From CAWDLX01 sp963753485 (lineage in GTDB: Bacteria > Actinomycetota > Actinomycetes > Mycobacteriales > Micromonosporaceae): a stretch of 64,000 bases of DNA. Below the pieces are notes generated by a model, which ran no database searches, was not told where the DNA came from, and was given only the letters and a program-made list of their open reading frames with translations. Positions 16,202 to 24,172 of the stretch are shown one piece after another. The translations under genes and the position numbers were made by a program. Every line of letters begins with the position of its first letter. The stretch's first letter is position 1. The DNA lies in assembly GCA_963753485.1 (NCBI GenBank), contig CAVWCL010000011.1:124001-188000 (forward strand), written 5' to 3'.

Positions 16202-17312
16202 CCGCCGCCGGGACGCGAAGACACCGGTGTCGAAACGCACGCCGTCGACCTCGGCGGCCAAGCGCACCCGGCAGCCGGCCAGCCCGCCGCGGCAGACCGC
16301 CGCGCTGCGCGCCCGCAGTGGCGTGGAGCCGACGCTCAACGGGCGGCCCCGCGACGCCGCCGCCCGCCTGGCCACCACCCGCCGGACGAGCCCCGGCCAA
16401 CCCGCCGCCCCCGCCAGCGGCAACGGTCACCGGCCGAGCCACGCGGTGGCGAGCGCGGCGGCCAGCCCCGCCCCGGACATCTGGGATGAGCGGATCGCCG
16501 GTGCGCTGAGCTTCCTGCGCCGTCGCCTGACCGGCCGGTACCAGGTGGACGAGTTCGGGTTCGACCCGGAGCTCACCCGTACCCTGCTCTACCCGGCGCT
16601 GCGCCTGCTCTACCGGCACTACTTCCGGGTCGAGACGACCGGGGTCGACCGCCTGCCCCGCGACGGCGCGGCCCTCATCGTGGCGAACCACTCGGGCACG
16701 GTGCCGGTCGACGCGCTCATGCTCAGCATGGCGGTGCACGACGAGACGGGCGGCGAGCGCTATCTGCGGCTGCTCGGCGCCGATCTGGTGTTCCGGCTGC
16801 CGATCCTCTCCGAGCTCGCCCGCAAGGGCGGGTCCACGCTCGCCTGTAACCCGGACGCCCAGCGTCTGCTGACCAACGGCGAGTACGTGGGGGTCTTCCC
16901 CGAAGGCTTCAAGGGCATCGGCAAGCCGTACCGGGACCGGTACAAGCTGCAGCGCTTCGGCCGCGGCGGGTTCGTCTCCGCGGCCCTGCGCACCGGTACC
17001 CCGATCATCCCGGCCGCGATCATCGGTGCCGAGGAGATCTATCCGATCGTGGGAAACCTCAAGCCGCTCACCCGGATCACCGGCCTGCCGTATGTACCGA
17101 TCACGCCGCTCTTCCCGTGGCTGGGTCCGCTCGGGATGGTGCCGCTGCCGAGCAAGTGGCTGATCGAGTTCGGCGACCCGATCGAGACCGCCCCCTACGC
17201 CGACGAGGCGGACGATCCGATCGTGGTGTTCAACCTCGCCGACCAGGTCCGCGAGACGATCCAGCACACGCTGCGCACCCTGCTCGAGCGCCGTCCCGAC
17301 CCGTTCGGCTGA
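16194..17312 (+). CDS. Lysophospholipid acyltransferase (PlsC-like)
   Basis: A 372-residue glycerophospholipid acyltransferase relative. The acyl-transfer motif appears as IVANHSGTVPVDALM, the NHxxxxxD form of HX4D. The later VGVFPEGFKG block binds the glycerol phosphate and AAIIGAEEIYP follows. The first 95 residues are a low-complexity, Arg/Ala/Pro-rich tail typical of actinobacterial homologues. ATG 16194 overlaps the epimerase stop by 8 bp, so the two are coupled. It acts at the membrane in lipid synthesis. Confidence 0.85.
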   Translation: MTDRRRDAKTPVSKRTPSTSAAKRTRQPASPPRQTAALRARSGVEPTLNGRPRDAAARLATTRRTSPGQPAAPASGNGHRPSHAVASAAASPAPDIWDERIAGALSFLRRRLTGRYQVDEFGFDPELTRTLLYPALRLLYRHYFRVETTGVDRLPRDGAALIVANHSGTVPVDALMLSMAVHDETGGERYLRLLGADLVFRLPILSELARKGGSTLACNPDAQRLLTNGEYVGVFPEGFKGIGKPYRDRYKLQRFGRGGFVSAALRTGTPIIPAAIIGAEEIYPIVGNLKPLTRITGLPYVPITPLFPWLGPLGMVPLPSKWLIEFGDPIETAPYADEADDPIVVFNLADQVRETIQHTLRTLLERRPDPFG

Positions 17313-17319
17313 CGCCGCA

Positions 17320-17375
17320 GGGCCTGCCTTTTATTCGCGCTGCGGTGCTCGCTCCCGCTCGCTCCTCGCGCTCAG
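17320..17375 (-). repeat. Inverted copy of the 57 bp GTGAGCGCGAGG repeat
   Basis: This segment is nearly identical to the reverse complement of the 57 bp unit tandemly repeated at 33251-33420. It shares CTCGCTCCTCGCGCTCA and GCGCTGCGGTGCTCGC. It lies between the convergent stops of the acyltransferase and HAD genes, marking the element as a dispersed repeat family. Confidence 0.8.
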
Positions 17376-17382
17376 CTGTAAC

Positions 17383-18312
17383 TCAGAGGTGGTCGCGGCG
17401 TACCGGGCGGGCGCCGGCGAGCGAGCCGTGCCGGCGCAGGGCGCGGAAGGCGCCCCGGCGGTTCAATGCGACCGCGGCCGCGATCGCGCCGGCGGCCACC
17501 CCGGCGCCCGCCGCCGCCGGCACCGCCAGCCGCGCGGCCTTGCGGCCGGTGCGGAAGTCGCGGATCTCCCAACCATGCTCGCGCGCGGCCCGGCGCAGCT
17601 CCGGGTCCGGGTTGACGGCGACCGCGCGACCGACCACGCCGAGCATCGGCAGGTCGTTGACCGAATCGCTGTACGCCGCGCACCGGGCCAGATCCAGGCC
17701 CTCCTTCTCGGCCAGATCGACGATGGCACGGGCCTTGGCCGGGCCGTGCATCAGGTCACCGACCAGCCGGCCGGTGTAGGCACCGTCGACGATCTCGGCA
17801 ATGGTGCCGATCGCGCCGGTGAGGCCGAGCCGCTCGGCGATCACCGCACCGAGCTCCACCGGCGCCGCGGTGACCAGCCATACCCGCTGGCCGGCGTCGA
17901 GGTGCAGACGGGCCAGCGCATGAGTTCCCGACCAGATGCGATCGGCCATGATCTCATCGAAGATCTCCTCACTCAGCGAACGCAGCTCGTCCACCGGTCG
18001 ACCTTCGACGAAGGCGAGCGCGGCTTCCCGCGCCTGCGAAACGTCGCCGCCGTTCTCGCTGGCCAGCACCCGGAAGCGCAGCTGGCGCAGACCGAAGCGG
18101 AGCAGGTCGCCGGTGGTGAAGTACCGCCGCGCCGCCAGCCCGCGGGCCAGGTAGTAGATCGAGGCGCCGCGCATCATCGTGTTGTCCACGTCAAAGAAAC
18201 CGGCGGCGCCGGGATCGGGCCGCGTGGCCAGAGCCGCCTCGACCTCGGCCACCGCCGAGCCGGTGGTGGAGTAGCCGTAGATCGCCGGTCGCCGGCGAGG
18301 TGTCTGCGCCAT
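17383..18312 (-). CDS. HAD-IB family phosphatase (SerB1-like)
   Basis: A 309-residue HAD hydrolase. Motif I is FFDVDNTMM (nucleophile and acid Asp), motif II is VWLVTAAPVEL, motif III is the Lys in GPAKARAIVDLA and motif IV is YSDSVNDLPML. The C-terminus adds a hydrophobic Ala/Gly segment that may be a membrane anchor. ATG 18312 has GGAGG upstream and is preferred to a longer in-frame start. Relatives are called phosphoserine phosphatase-like (mycobacterial Rv0505c, serB1, in a similar neighbourhood), but the substrate is unproven. Confidence 0.87.
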   Translation of the reverse strand: MAQTPRRRPAIYGYSTTGSAVAEVEAALATRPDPGAAGFFDVDNTMMRGASIYYLARGLAARRYFTTGDLLRFGLRQLRFRVLASENGGDVSQAREAALAFVEGRPVDELRSLSEEIFDEIMADRIWSGTHALARLHLDAGQRVWLVTAAPVELGAVIAERLGLTGAIGTIAEIVDGAYTGRLVGDLMHGPAKARAIVDLAEKEGLDLARCAAYSDSVNDLPMLGVVGRAVAVNPDPELRRAAREHGWEIRDFRTGRKAARLAVPAAAGAGVAAGAIAAAVALNRRGAFRALRRHGSLAGARPVRRDHL

Positions 18313-18373
18313 ACCCGGCCTCCTGGTCCGCTGCGCCGCCACCGTCCCGTTCCCCGAGGGTAGCCGTGGGCGG

Positions 18374-19261
18374 TCAGCAGCCGGCGGGCGGCTTGGGGCC
18401 CAGGGTGTCCGCGTTGACGATCGGGCAGTTGTAGGCGAGTGCGTTGTTCAGCTCGCGGATGCGCTCCCTGATGGAGTCCAGGAGATCCAAAGACGGCTCG
18501 GTCGCGCGGCTCCCGGCCGCCGCCGGGAGTGTGTTACGCAGGGCGAGCAGCGCCGGTACCTGTCGCTCGAGGAAGCTGGAGACGACGCTCAAGGCGGTCG
18601 GGTCGTCGTTGGCGACCGCGGCCGCGTCGAGCAGCCTGACCCCGTTGCGGGTCTCGTCGTCCATGTCCGGCAGCACCTTGCCGACGCGGTCGGGATCGAC
18701 CTGGCGGGCCTCCTCGAGGCGGCTCTGGGCGAACTCGAGATAGAGCGTGCCCCGGCCGGCGTCGGAGCCGGCCAGCGCGAGCTGAGCCCGCTCGGTGGAG
18801 CGCTTGACCGTGTAGAGCGGGTCGCCGGGCAGCGCGCCGGTGCTGGCGCCGGAGACGCCGGAGAGCACAATGGCGCCCGCGGCCACGCCGACCAGGACGG
18901 CCACCCGGGTACGCCCGCTACCGCGGGTCGTTACCTGGCGCACGGGTTGGGTCCGGCCGAGCAGCGCCTTGGCCGACGAGCGACCATCGCGGATGGCGAG
19001 CCATGCCGTGGTGTCGTCGGACGCCGCGACGCCGACGCCGCGTTCGGCCGTGGCCACCAGGAAGCTGCGCAGGCTGCTGCGGAACTCGGTCTCCGGCGCC
19101 GACGGCGGCGGCAGCTCACGTAGCGCCCTGACCAGGGGCAGCAACGGCACGACCGCATCGTCGGCCGCGGTGCGGCGATGGTGTCGGGGGGCGGTATCGG
19201 TGTCGTCGAGGTACTCGCCGAAACGGTCAGAGTGCTTGCGGTCAAAGCGCGACATATTCAC
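18374..19261 (-). CDS. DUF5667-type membrane protein, candidate anti-sigma factor
   Basis: A 295-residue protein with a cytoplasmic N-terminal region (about 1-125), one transmembrane helix (RVAVLVGVAAGAIVLSGVSG) and an extracellular helical domain containing ALPGDPLYTVKRSTERAQL, typical of DUF5667. It lies directly downstream of a BldN-like sigma factor, the position that RsbN occupies in Streptomyces, so an anti-sigma role is likely by context. The GTG at 19261 has GGGAGG six bases upstream and is preferred to the ATG two codons later. Confidence 0.8.
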   Translation of the reverse strand: MNMSRFDRKHSDRFGEYLDDTDTAPRHHRRTAADDAVVPLLPLVRALRELPPPSAPETEFRSSLRSFLVATAERGVGVAASDDTTAWLAIRDGRSSAKALLGRTQPVRQVTTRGSGRTRVAVLVGVAAGAIVLSGVSGASTGALPGDPLYTVKRSTERAQLALAGSDAGRGTLYLEFAQSRLEEARQVDPDRVGKVLPDMDDETRNGVRLLDAAAVANDDPTALSVVSSFLERQVPALLALRNTLPAAAGSRATEPSLDLLDSIRERIRELNNALAYNCPIVNADTLGPKPPAGC

Positions 19262-19382
19262 CGCAAACCTCCCCTCGGCGTGCCGGACGACGCACATCCT
19301 CGCATGCTTAACGGAGAGGGAGTGGTGACGGTGACGCCGGCGGTGGCCGCGTGTCGCGGACGGTCGCCGCTGCGGGTGGCGG

Positions 19383-20324
19383 TCACAGCTGGAAGCCCTC
19401 CGGCAACAGCCGGTGCAGGGCCCGTACGGCGCGGTACTGCAGCGCCTTGATCGCGCCCTCGTTCTTTCCCATCGTGTGTGCCGTCTCGGCCACCGAGAAG
19501 CCGTGCAGGAATCGCAGCACAATGCACTCCTGCTGCTCCGGGTTGAGCTGCTTGACCGCGCCGAGGAGAGCCACGTTGGTGATGTGGTCGACCACCGCGA
19601 TCTCCGGACTGCCCTCCGGCCCGCGGTCCTCGCGATCGGCGTCGAGCACGTCGCCGGTGGTGACCTCGAGACGGTACCGGCCCGACTTGAAGTGGTCGGC
19701 GACCAGGTTGCGGGCGATGGTGACCAGCCACGCCCCGAGGTCGCGCCCCTGCCAGGTGAAGCTCCCGATCCGTTTGAGCGCGCGCAGGAACGTGTCCGCG
19801 GTGAGGTCTTCGGCGAGCGGCCGGTTGCCGACCCGGAAGTAGATGAAGCGGAAGACCGTGTCCAGGTACCGGTCGTAGATCTGGCCGAATGCCTCGGCGT
19901 CTCCGGCCTGTGCCCGCTCGACCAGCGCCCACACCTCGGCCGCGGCGTCATCCGGCGCGGGCCGGGCCGGCCACGGCGGCGTCGGCTGGGTGTCCTCGGC
20001 GCCCGGCGGTGGCGCCTGGACCGGCACCGTGCGTAACTCCACGGTCTCCTGGGCGGCCACTGGCGCGCGGTCGGGAGCGGGTGGCTTGCCGCCGCGACCC
20101 CCCTGCGTCGGCGGCGCCGCGCGGCGGGGCGACGGGGACGGTCGCGGGCGGGTGACCCGGCCGTTGCCGGTCGGTTGCCGACTGGGCAGCTCGTTGCGGC
20201 CGGTGGCGCGAGTGCCGGCGGCCGGCTCGGCGACCACCGGCCATGCGCCGCGATCGACGGCAAGCTCAGCGGTGGCCGGACCGTCGGTGTCCAAGACCTC
20301 TTCGGACGTGTTCGGCTCGTTCAC
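19383..20324 (-). CDS. BldN-like ECF sigma factor with long N-terminal extension
   Basis: Sigma-70 family factor (about 313 residues from this start). The C-terminal 190 residues hold region 2 (YDRYLDTVFRFIYFRVGNR, then AEDLTADTFLRALKRI) and region 4 (LNPEQQECIVLRFLHGFSV, then AETAHTMGKNEGAIKALQYR). About 120 residues of Pro/Arg/Ala-rich sequence precede region 2. Streptomyces BldN is made with an N-terminal extension that is removed by proteolysis, so this one may also be processed (inference). GTG 20324 has GGAG upstream; GTG 20357 is an alternative. It probably governs developmental or surface-protein genes. Confidence 0.85.
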   Translation of the reverse strand: MNEPNTSEEVLDTDGPATAELAVDRGAWPVVAEPAAGTRATGRNELPSRQPTGNGRVTRPRPSPSPRRAAPPTQGGRGGKPPAPDRAPVAAQETVELRTVPVQAPPPGAEDTQPTPPWPARPAPDDAAAEVWALVERAQAGDAEAFGQIYDRYLDTVFRFIYFRVGNRPLAEDLTADTFLRALKRIGSFTWQGRDLGAWLVTIARNLVADHFKSGRYRLEVTTGDVLDADREDRGPEGSPEIAVVDHITNVALLGAVKQLNPEQQECIVLRFLHGFSVAETAHTMGKNEGAIKALQYRAVRALHRLLPEGFQL

Positions 20325-20640
20325 CTCCGGCTCTCCGCGGCCCTGGGTGGCCGACACAGGTTCGCGTCAGTGGCAAGCGGCGCGATATGCGGCACTACGG
20401 CCTCCTCCAGGATGAGGGGATTCGGAGACCCAAAACGGATGAGTCGACCTGATAAGCATAAAACGTGACGTGAGACCTCGTGTGAGGTTCCTGCCACCAG
20501 CTGCGAAGTATTTGACGAGTCCGGCGTTTCGCGTCGCACATGATGTGCGACCGTGTCTCGACACGCCGATGGGTGCCGGCGCGTCGCGGCTGGAATGCCG
20601 TTTCTCCGTCACCCGGGTGGTTGTGCCAGACTCGGGGGCC
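20325..20640. promoter_or_regulatory. Divergent region with a perfect 19 bp palindrome
   Basis: Between the sigma factor and the acyl-CoA synthetase lie 316 bp without a convincing gene. GTCGCACATGATGTGCGAC at 20533-20551 is a perfect inverted repeat with 9-base arms around one base, typical of a dimeric repressor site. It is closer to the synthetase gene (about 90 bp upstream of its start). Confidence 0.55.
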
Positions 20641-22416
20641 GTGACAGGGCCAGTCTCGTCGCCCTCGGCGGCGCCTCCGACGGACACCGCGTCCGTGCCT
20701 GCCGGCATCCGCAACCTCGCCGACGCCGTCGCTCACCGGGCGTCCACCCACGGCGGGTCGGCCGCGCTGCTCGTCGGCGACGAGACCGTCACCTGGGCGG
20801 CGCTGGACGCTCGCGTGGACGCGTTCGCCGCCGGCCTGCTCGGGCTGGATCTGGCCCCGGGTGGCGGGCCGGCGGGCCGCACCGCGGCCCGGGTCGCCAT
20901 CGCGCTGGCGAACGTTGTCGAGTTCGCCGTGGCGTTCTTTGGGACGCTGCGGGCCGGGTTGGTCGCGGTGCCGGTCAATCCCGGCTACACAGCGCGGGAG
21001 CTGCGCCATCAACTGGCCGACTCGGCGGCCAGCGTTCTGGTCGCCGGGGCCGGCGGGTCGGCCACGGTCGCGGGGATCCGCGCCGAACTCCCGGCGCTGT
21101 GCCACCTCTTCGTGGTCGGCGATGCCCCGGGGGCCGGCGCGGCCGGCGATGCCCCCGTGGCCGGCGCGGCCGGCGATGCCCCCGTGGCCGGCGCGGCCGG
21201 CGATGCCCCGGGGGCCGGCGCGGCCGGCGATGCCCCCGTGGCCGGCGCGGCTGGCCGTCGCTTCGCCGAGGCGGAGGTGCCATCGGGGGCGGTAACCAGC
21301 ACAGCCGGTGGGGAGGACCTCGCGCTGCTGCTCTACACGTCCGGGACCGCGGGCGCACCAAAGGGTGCGATGCTCAGCCATCGAGCGTTGATCGCCAATC
21401 ACCGCCAGCTCGCCCGGGTGTCCCCACCGATCGTCACCGAGGGCGACGTCGTCCTGCTGGCGTTGCCGATGTTCCACGTCTTCGGACTCAATTCCGGCCT
21501 GGGCGCGATCGCCTGGCACGGCGCCTGTGGGGTGCTGGTCGAGCACTTCGATCCGACCGGGACGATGCGCCTGATCGCCCGGCACCGGGTCAGCGTGGTC
21601 ACCGCCGTCCCGCAGATGTTCCAGGCCTGGTCGCTGCTGCCCGACGTGGGCGAGAGCATGACAACGGTCCGGGTCGCGGTCAGCGGCGCCGCGAAGCTGG
21701 ATCGGGCCACCGCGCAGCGGTTCCTGGACGCGACCGGGCATCCGATCTTCGAAGGGTACGGGTTGACCGAGACCGCACCCGTCGTCGCCACCGCGCTCGC
21801 CAGCCCGGTGCCGAAGCTCGGCTCGATCGGCCGCCCGATCCCCGACGTCGAGGTCCGGCTGGTCGCGGCGGACGGTTCTCAGGTCGCCCGGGTGGGCTCG
21901 GCCGGCCTGCTCGACGGGGCCCCCGACGACTTCGACGACGACGCCGGCGACGGGCCGGGCACCGACCCGGGCGAGCTCGTCGTCCGGGGGGAGAACCTGT
22001 TCAGCGGCTACTGGCCGGACGGTTCGGGCGGCCCGGATGCCGGCGGCTGGTGGCCGACGGGTGACGTCGCCTACGCCGACACCGATGGCGACCTGTTCCT
22101 CGTCGACCGCCTGGACGAGCTGATCATCGTGAGCGGCTTCAACGTGTACCCGCACGAGGTGGAGCTGGTGCTGGCCGACCACCCGGGGGTAGCCGCGGCC
22201 GCGGTGGTCGGCGTCGAGCACCCACAGACCGGCGAGTCGGTGAAGGCATTCGTGGTACGGGCCAGTGGCAGTGCGGTCTCCGCGGCCGAGCTCACCGCGC
22301 ACTGCGAACGCAACCTCGCCCGGTTCAAGTGTCCGAGCGTGATCGAGTTCGTGCCGGCGCTGCCGTACTCGGCCACCGGCAAGGTGCGCAAGCGCTCGCT
22401 GCGGAGCGCGTCGTGA
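20641..22416 (+). CDS. AMP-binding acyl-CoA synthetase
   Basis: A 591-residue adenylate-forming enzyme that activates a carboxylic acid, probably a fatty acid, as its CoA ester. Motifs in order are LLLYTSGTAGAPKGAM (P-loop), LPMFHVFGLN, FEGYGLTETAPV, WWPTGDVAYADTDGDLFLVDR and the C-terminal catalytic Lys in YSATGKVRKRSL. Five in-frame copies of a 9-residue repeat (GDAPVAGAA or GDAPGAGAA) interrupt the N-terminal domain around residue 165. GTG 20641 is chosen. Its stop overlaps the glutaredoxin start (GTGA). Confidence 0.9.
   Translation: MTGPVSSPSAAPPTDTASVPAGIRNLADAVAHRASTHGGSAALLVGDETVTWAALDARVDAFAAGLLGLDLAPGGGPAGRTAARVAIALANVVEFAVAFFGTLRAGLVAVPVNPGYTARELRHQLADSAASVLVAGAGGSATVAGIRAELPALCHLFVVGDAPGAGAAGDAPVAGAAGDAPVAGAAGDAPGAGAAGDAPVAGAAGRRFAEAEVPSGAVTSTAGGEDLALLLYTSGTAGAPKGAMLSHRALIANHRQLARVSPPIVTEGDVVLLALPMFHVFGLNSGLGAIAWHGACGVLVEHFDPTGTMRLIARHRVSVVTAVPQMFQAWSLLPDVGESMTTVRVAVSGAAKLDRATAQRFLDATGHPIFEGYGLTETAPVVATALASPVPKLGSIGRPIPDVEVRLVAADGSQVARVGSAGLLDGAPDDFDDDAGDGPGTDPGELVVRGENLFSGYWPDGSGGPDAGGWWPTGDVAYADTDGDLFLVDRLDELIIVSGFNVYPHEVELVLADHPGVAAAAVVGVEHPQTGESVKAFVVRASGSAVSAAELTAHCERNLARFKCPSVIEFVPALPYSATGKVRKRSLRSAS
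21118..21252 (+). repeat. Five 27 bp tandem repeats inside the acyl-CoA synthetase gene
   Basis: Units begin at 21118, 21145, 21172, 21199 and 21226. They encode GDAPxAGAA with x = Gly, Val, Val, Gly, Val. Because 27 is a multiple of three, copy-number changes keep the frame. The insert lies in a surface linker just before the ATP-binding P-loop region. Confidence 0.95.
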
Positions 22417-22673
22417 CCCAGCCGGTACGCCTGACCCTGGTGTCGCGTTCCGAGTGCCACCTCTGCGACGTGGCCCGGGAAGCGATCGCCCGGGTGGCCG
22501 CCGCCGCCGGGGTCGGCTGGCGCGAGATCGATGTGGACGCCGACGCCGACCTGCAGGCAGAGTACTGGGACCGGGTTCCGGTGATCCTTCTCGACGGCCG
22601 GGAGCACGGCTACTGGCGGGTCGAGGAGGAGCGGTTGTTGCGCGATCTCGGGAAGGTGGCGGAGGGTGGCTGA
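22413..22673 (+). CDS. Glutaredoxin family protein
   Basis: An 86-residue thioredoxin-fold protein with the redox motif CHLC at the start of helix 1 (VSRSECHLCDVAREAI), the cis-Pro in DRVPVILLDG and a C-terminal helix. Start GTG overlaps the upstream stop by four bases. Its own end overlaps the serine hydrolase start by 8 bp. In mycobacteria (Rv0508) and Streptomyces a similar gene lies in this neighbourhood, from memory near rex-hemA in the latter; those genes are absent here. Confidence 0.88.
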   Translation: MTQPVRLTLVSRSECHLCDVAREAIARVAAAAGVGWREIDVDADADLQAEYWDRVPVILLDGREHGYWRVEEERLLRDLGKVAEGG

Positions 22674-24033
22674 GGCGGCCGGCAAGCTGGAGCGTCTGGT
22701 CCGGACCACGCAGGCGCAAGCGCGGATACCCGCGCTCAGCGTGGCGCTACACCGGGCCGACCGCCCACTGTGGATATTTCAGGTCGGTACCTCCGGCACG
22801 GCCAGCCCGCTGCAGGCCACGACGCTGTTCCGGATCGGCTCGATCACCAAGACCTTCACCGCGGCGACCGTCATGCAGTGCCGCGACGACGGACTGCTCG
22901 ACCTCGACGACCCGATCTCCGCCCACCTGGCCGGCACCGCCCATGGCGGCCTGAGTATCCGCCGGCTGCTCTCGCATACCGCGGGTATCCAGCGGGAGCC
23001 GTTCGGTGACGTGTGGGACACGCTGGAGGCACCCGATGTCGGCGGCTTCCTGGCCGACCTGGCCAAGGTGGAGCAGGTGCTGCCCTCGGCTCGCCGGTTC
23101 CACTACTCCAATGTGGGCCTGGCCGTGCTCGGGCACCTGGTCGGTCGGGTGCGCGGGGGCACCTGGGCCGAGGTGCTCGCCGAGCGGGTGCTCGGGCCGC
23201 TCGGGCTGGCCGACGTGGTGACCGACCCCGGCGACCGGGGTGCGGTGGGCTACCTGGTGGACGCGTACTCCGACCACGCCCGCCCGGAGCCGCCGACCGA
23301 CGTCGGCGCGGTCGCCCCGGCGGCTCAACTCTGGAGCAGCGCCGCCGACCTCGCCCGGTGGGCGGCGTTCCTGGCCGACCCGGCCACCGTCGACCCCTCC
23401 GGTGCCGTGCTTAAAGCCTCCACAGTGGACGAAATGCGCTGGCCGGTGACGGTAACGGATGAGGAGGTCTGGGGCGCCGGCTTCGGCCTCGGCCTGATCC
23501 TGCTGCCCCGGCCCGACCGGGTCGTCCATGTGGGACACGACGGTGCCATGCCAGGCTTCCTGGCCGCGGCGTACGGGCGGCGGGGCAAGCGATCACCGAA
23601 GGCGTGCGGCGTGGCCGTGCTGGGCTCGTCGGGGACCGCGATGGCGACCGTGGAGCTGCCGCACACGCTGCTCGACGCGGCGGTCGCCGATGATCCGGCC
23701 GACATCGAGGTCTGGACACCGGGTGAGCCGGCGCCGGCGGCCCTGCGCTCGGTGCTCGGCCAGTGGTGGAGCGAGGGCTTCGCGTTCGTCTTCTCCTGGC
23801 ACGACGGTGCCCTGCGGGCCCGGCGGTCGGACGATCCGCCCGACCGGCCGCCATCGGTCTTCGAGCCGCTCGGTGACGACGAGTTGCGGACGGTATCCGG
23901 CCGGGAGGCGGGGGAACGGTTGCGGCTGACCCGGGATCCGGCCACCGCCACGGTGGTGCAGATGCACTGGGCCACCTACCGCGTGACCAGGGGGCAGGAG
24001 ACCTTCGACGCCGTACCCGCGTCCAACCCGTGA
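22666..24033 (+). CDS. Serine hydrolase of the class C beta-lactamase/esterase family
   Basis: A 455-residue penicillin-binding-protein-like hydrolase. The catalytic tetrad SITK (FRIGSITKTFTAA), the YSN motif (FHYSNVGLAVLGHL) and the late HVGHDG motif are all present. There is no signal peptide, so it is probably cytosolic. About 100 extra residues at the C-terminus form a separate small domain. Likely an esterase or peptidase rather than a true beta-lactamase. GTG start overlaps the glutaredoxin gene. Confidence 0.85.
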   Translation: MAEAAGKLERLVRTTQAQARIPALSVALHRADRPLWIFQVGTSGTASPLQATTLFRIGSITKTFTAATVMQCRDDGLLDLDDPISAHLAGTAHGGLSIRRLLSHTAGIQREPFGDVWDTLEAPDVGGFLADLAKVEQVLPSARRFHYSNVGLAVLGHLVGRVRGGTWAEVLAERVLGPLGLADVVTDPGDRGAVGYLVDAYSDHARPEPPTDVGAVAPAAQLWSSAADLARWAAFLADPATVDPSGAVLKASTVDEMRWPVTVTDEEVWGAGFGLGLILLPRPDRVVHVGHDGAMPGFLAAAYGRRGKRSPKACGVAVLGSSGTAMATVELPHTLLDAAVADDPADIEVWTPGEPAPAALRSVLGQWWSEGFAFVFSWHDGALRARRSDDPPDRPPSVFEPLGDDELRTVSGREAGERLRLTRDPATATVVQMHWATYRVTRGQETFDAVPASNP

Positions 24034-24172
24034 CCGGCGGTACGCAGGTGGCGCCCGGGTCCGCTGCGATCGGCGTGGCGGGAAAAGAGTCGTCCCGGCG
24101 GATACCATAGGAGGGGGCGACAGACATGATCCTTGGGAGCGGAGAGCAGGTGGCACCGGCCGCGGCCGACAT

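Noticed and set aside
20470..20640. N-terminal extension of the acyl-CoA synthetase upstream of 20641
   Set aside because: The extra codons are low-complexity and cover the 19 bp palindrome. The family N-terminus is reached from GTG 20641.
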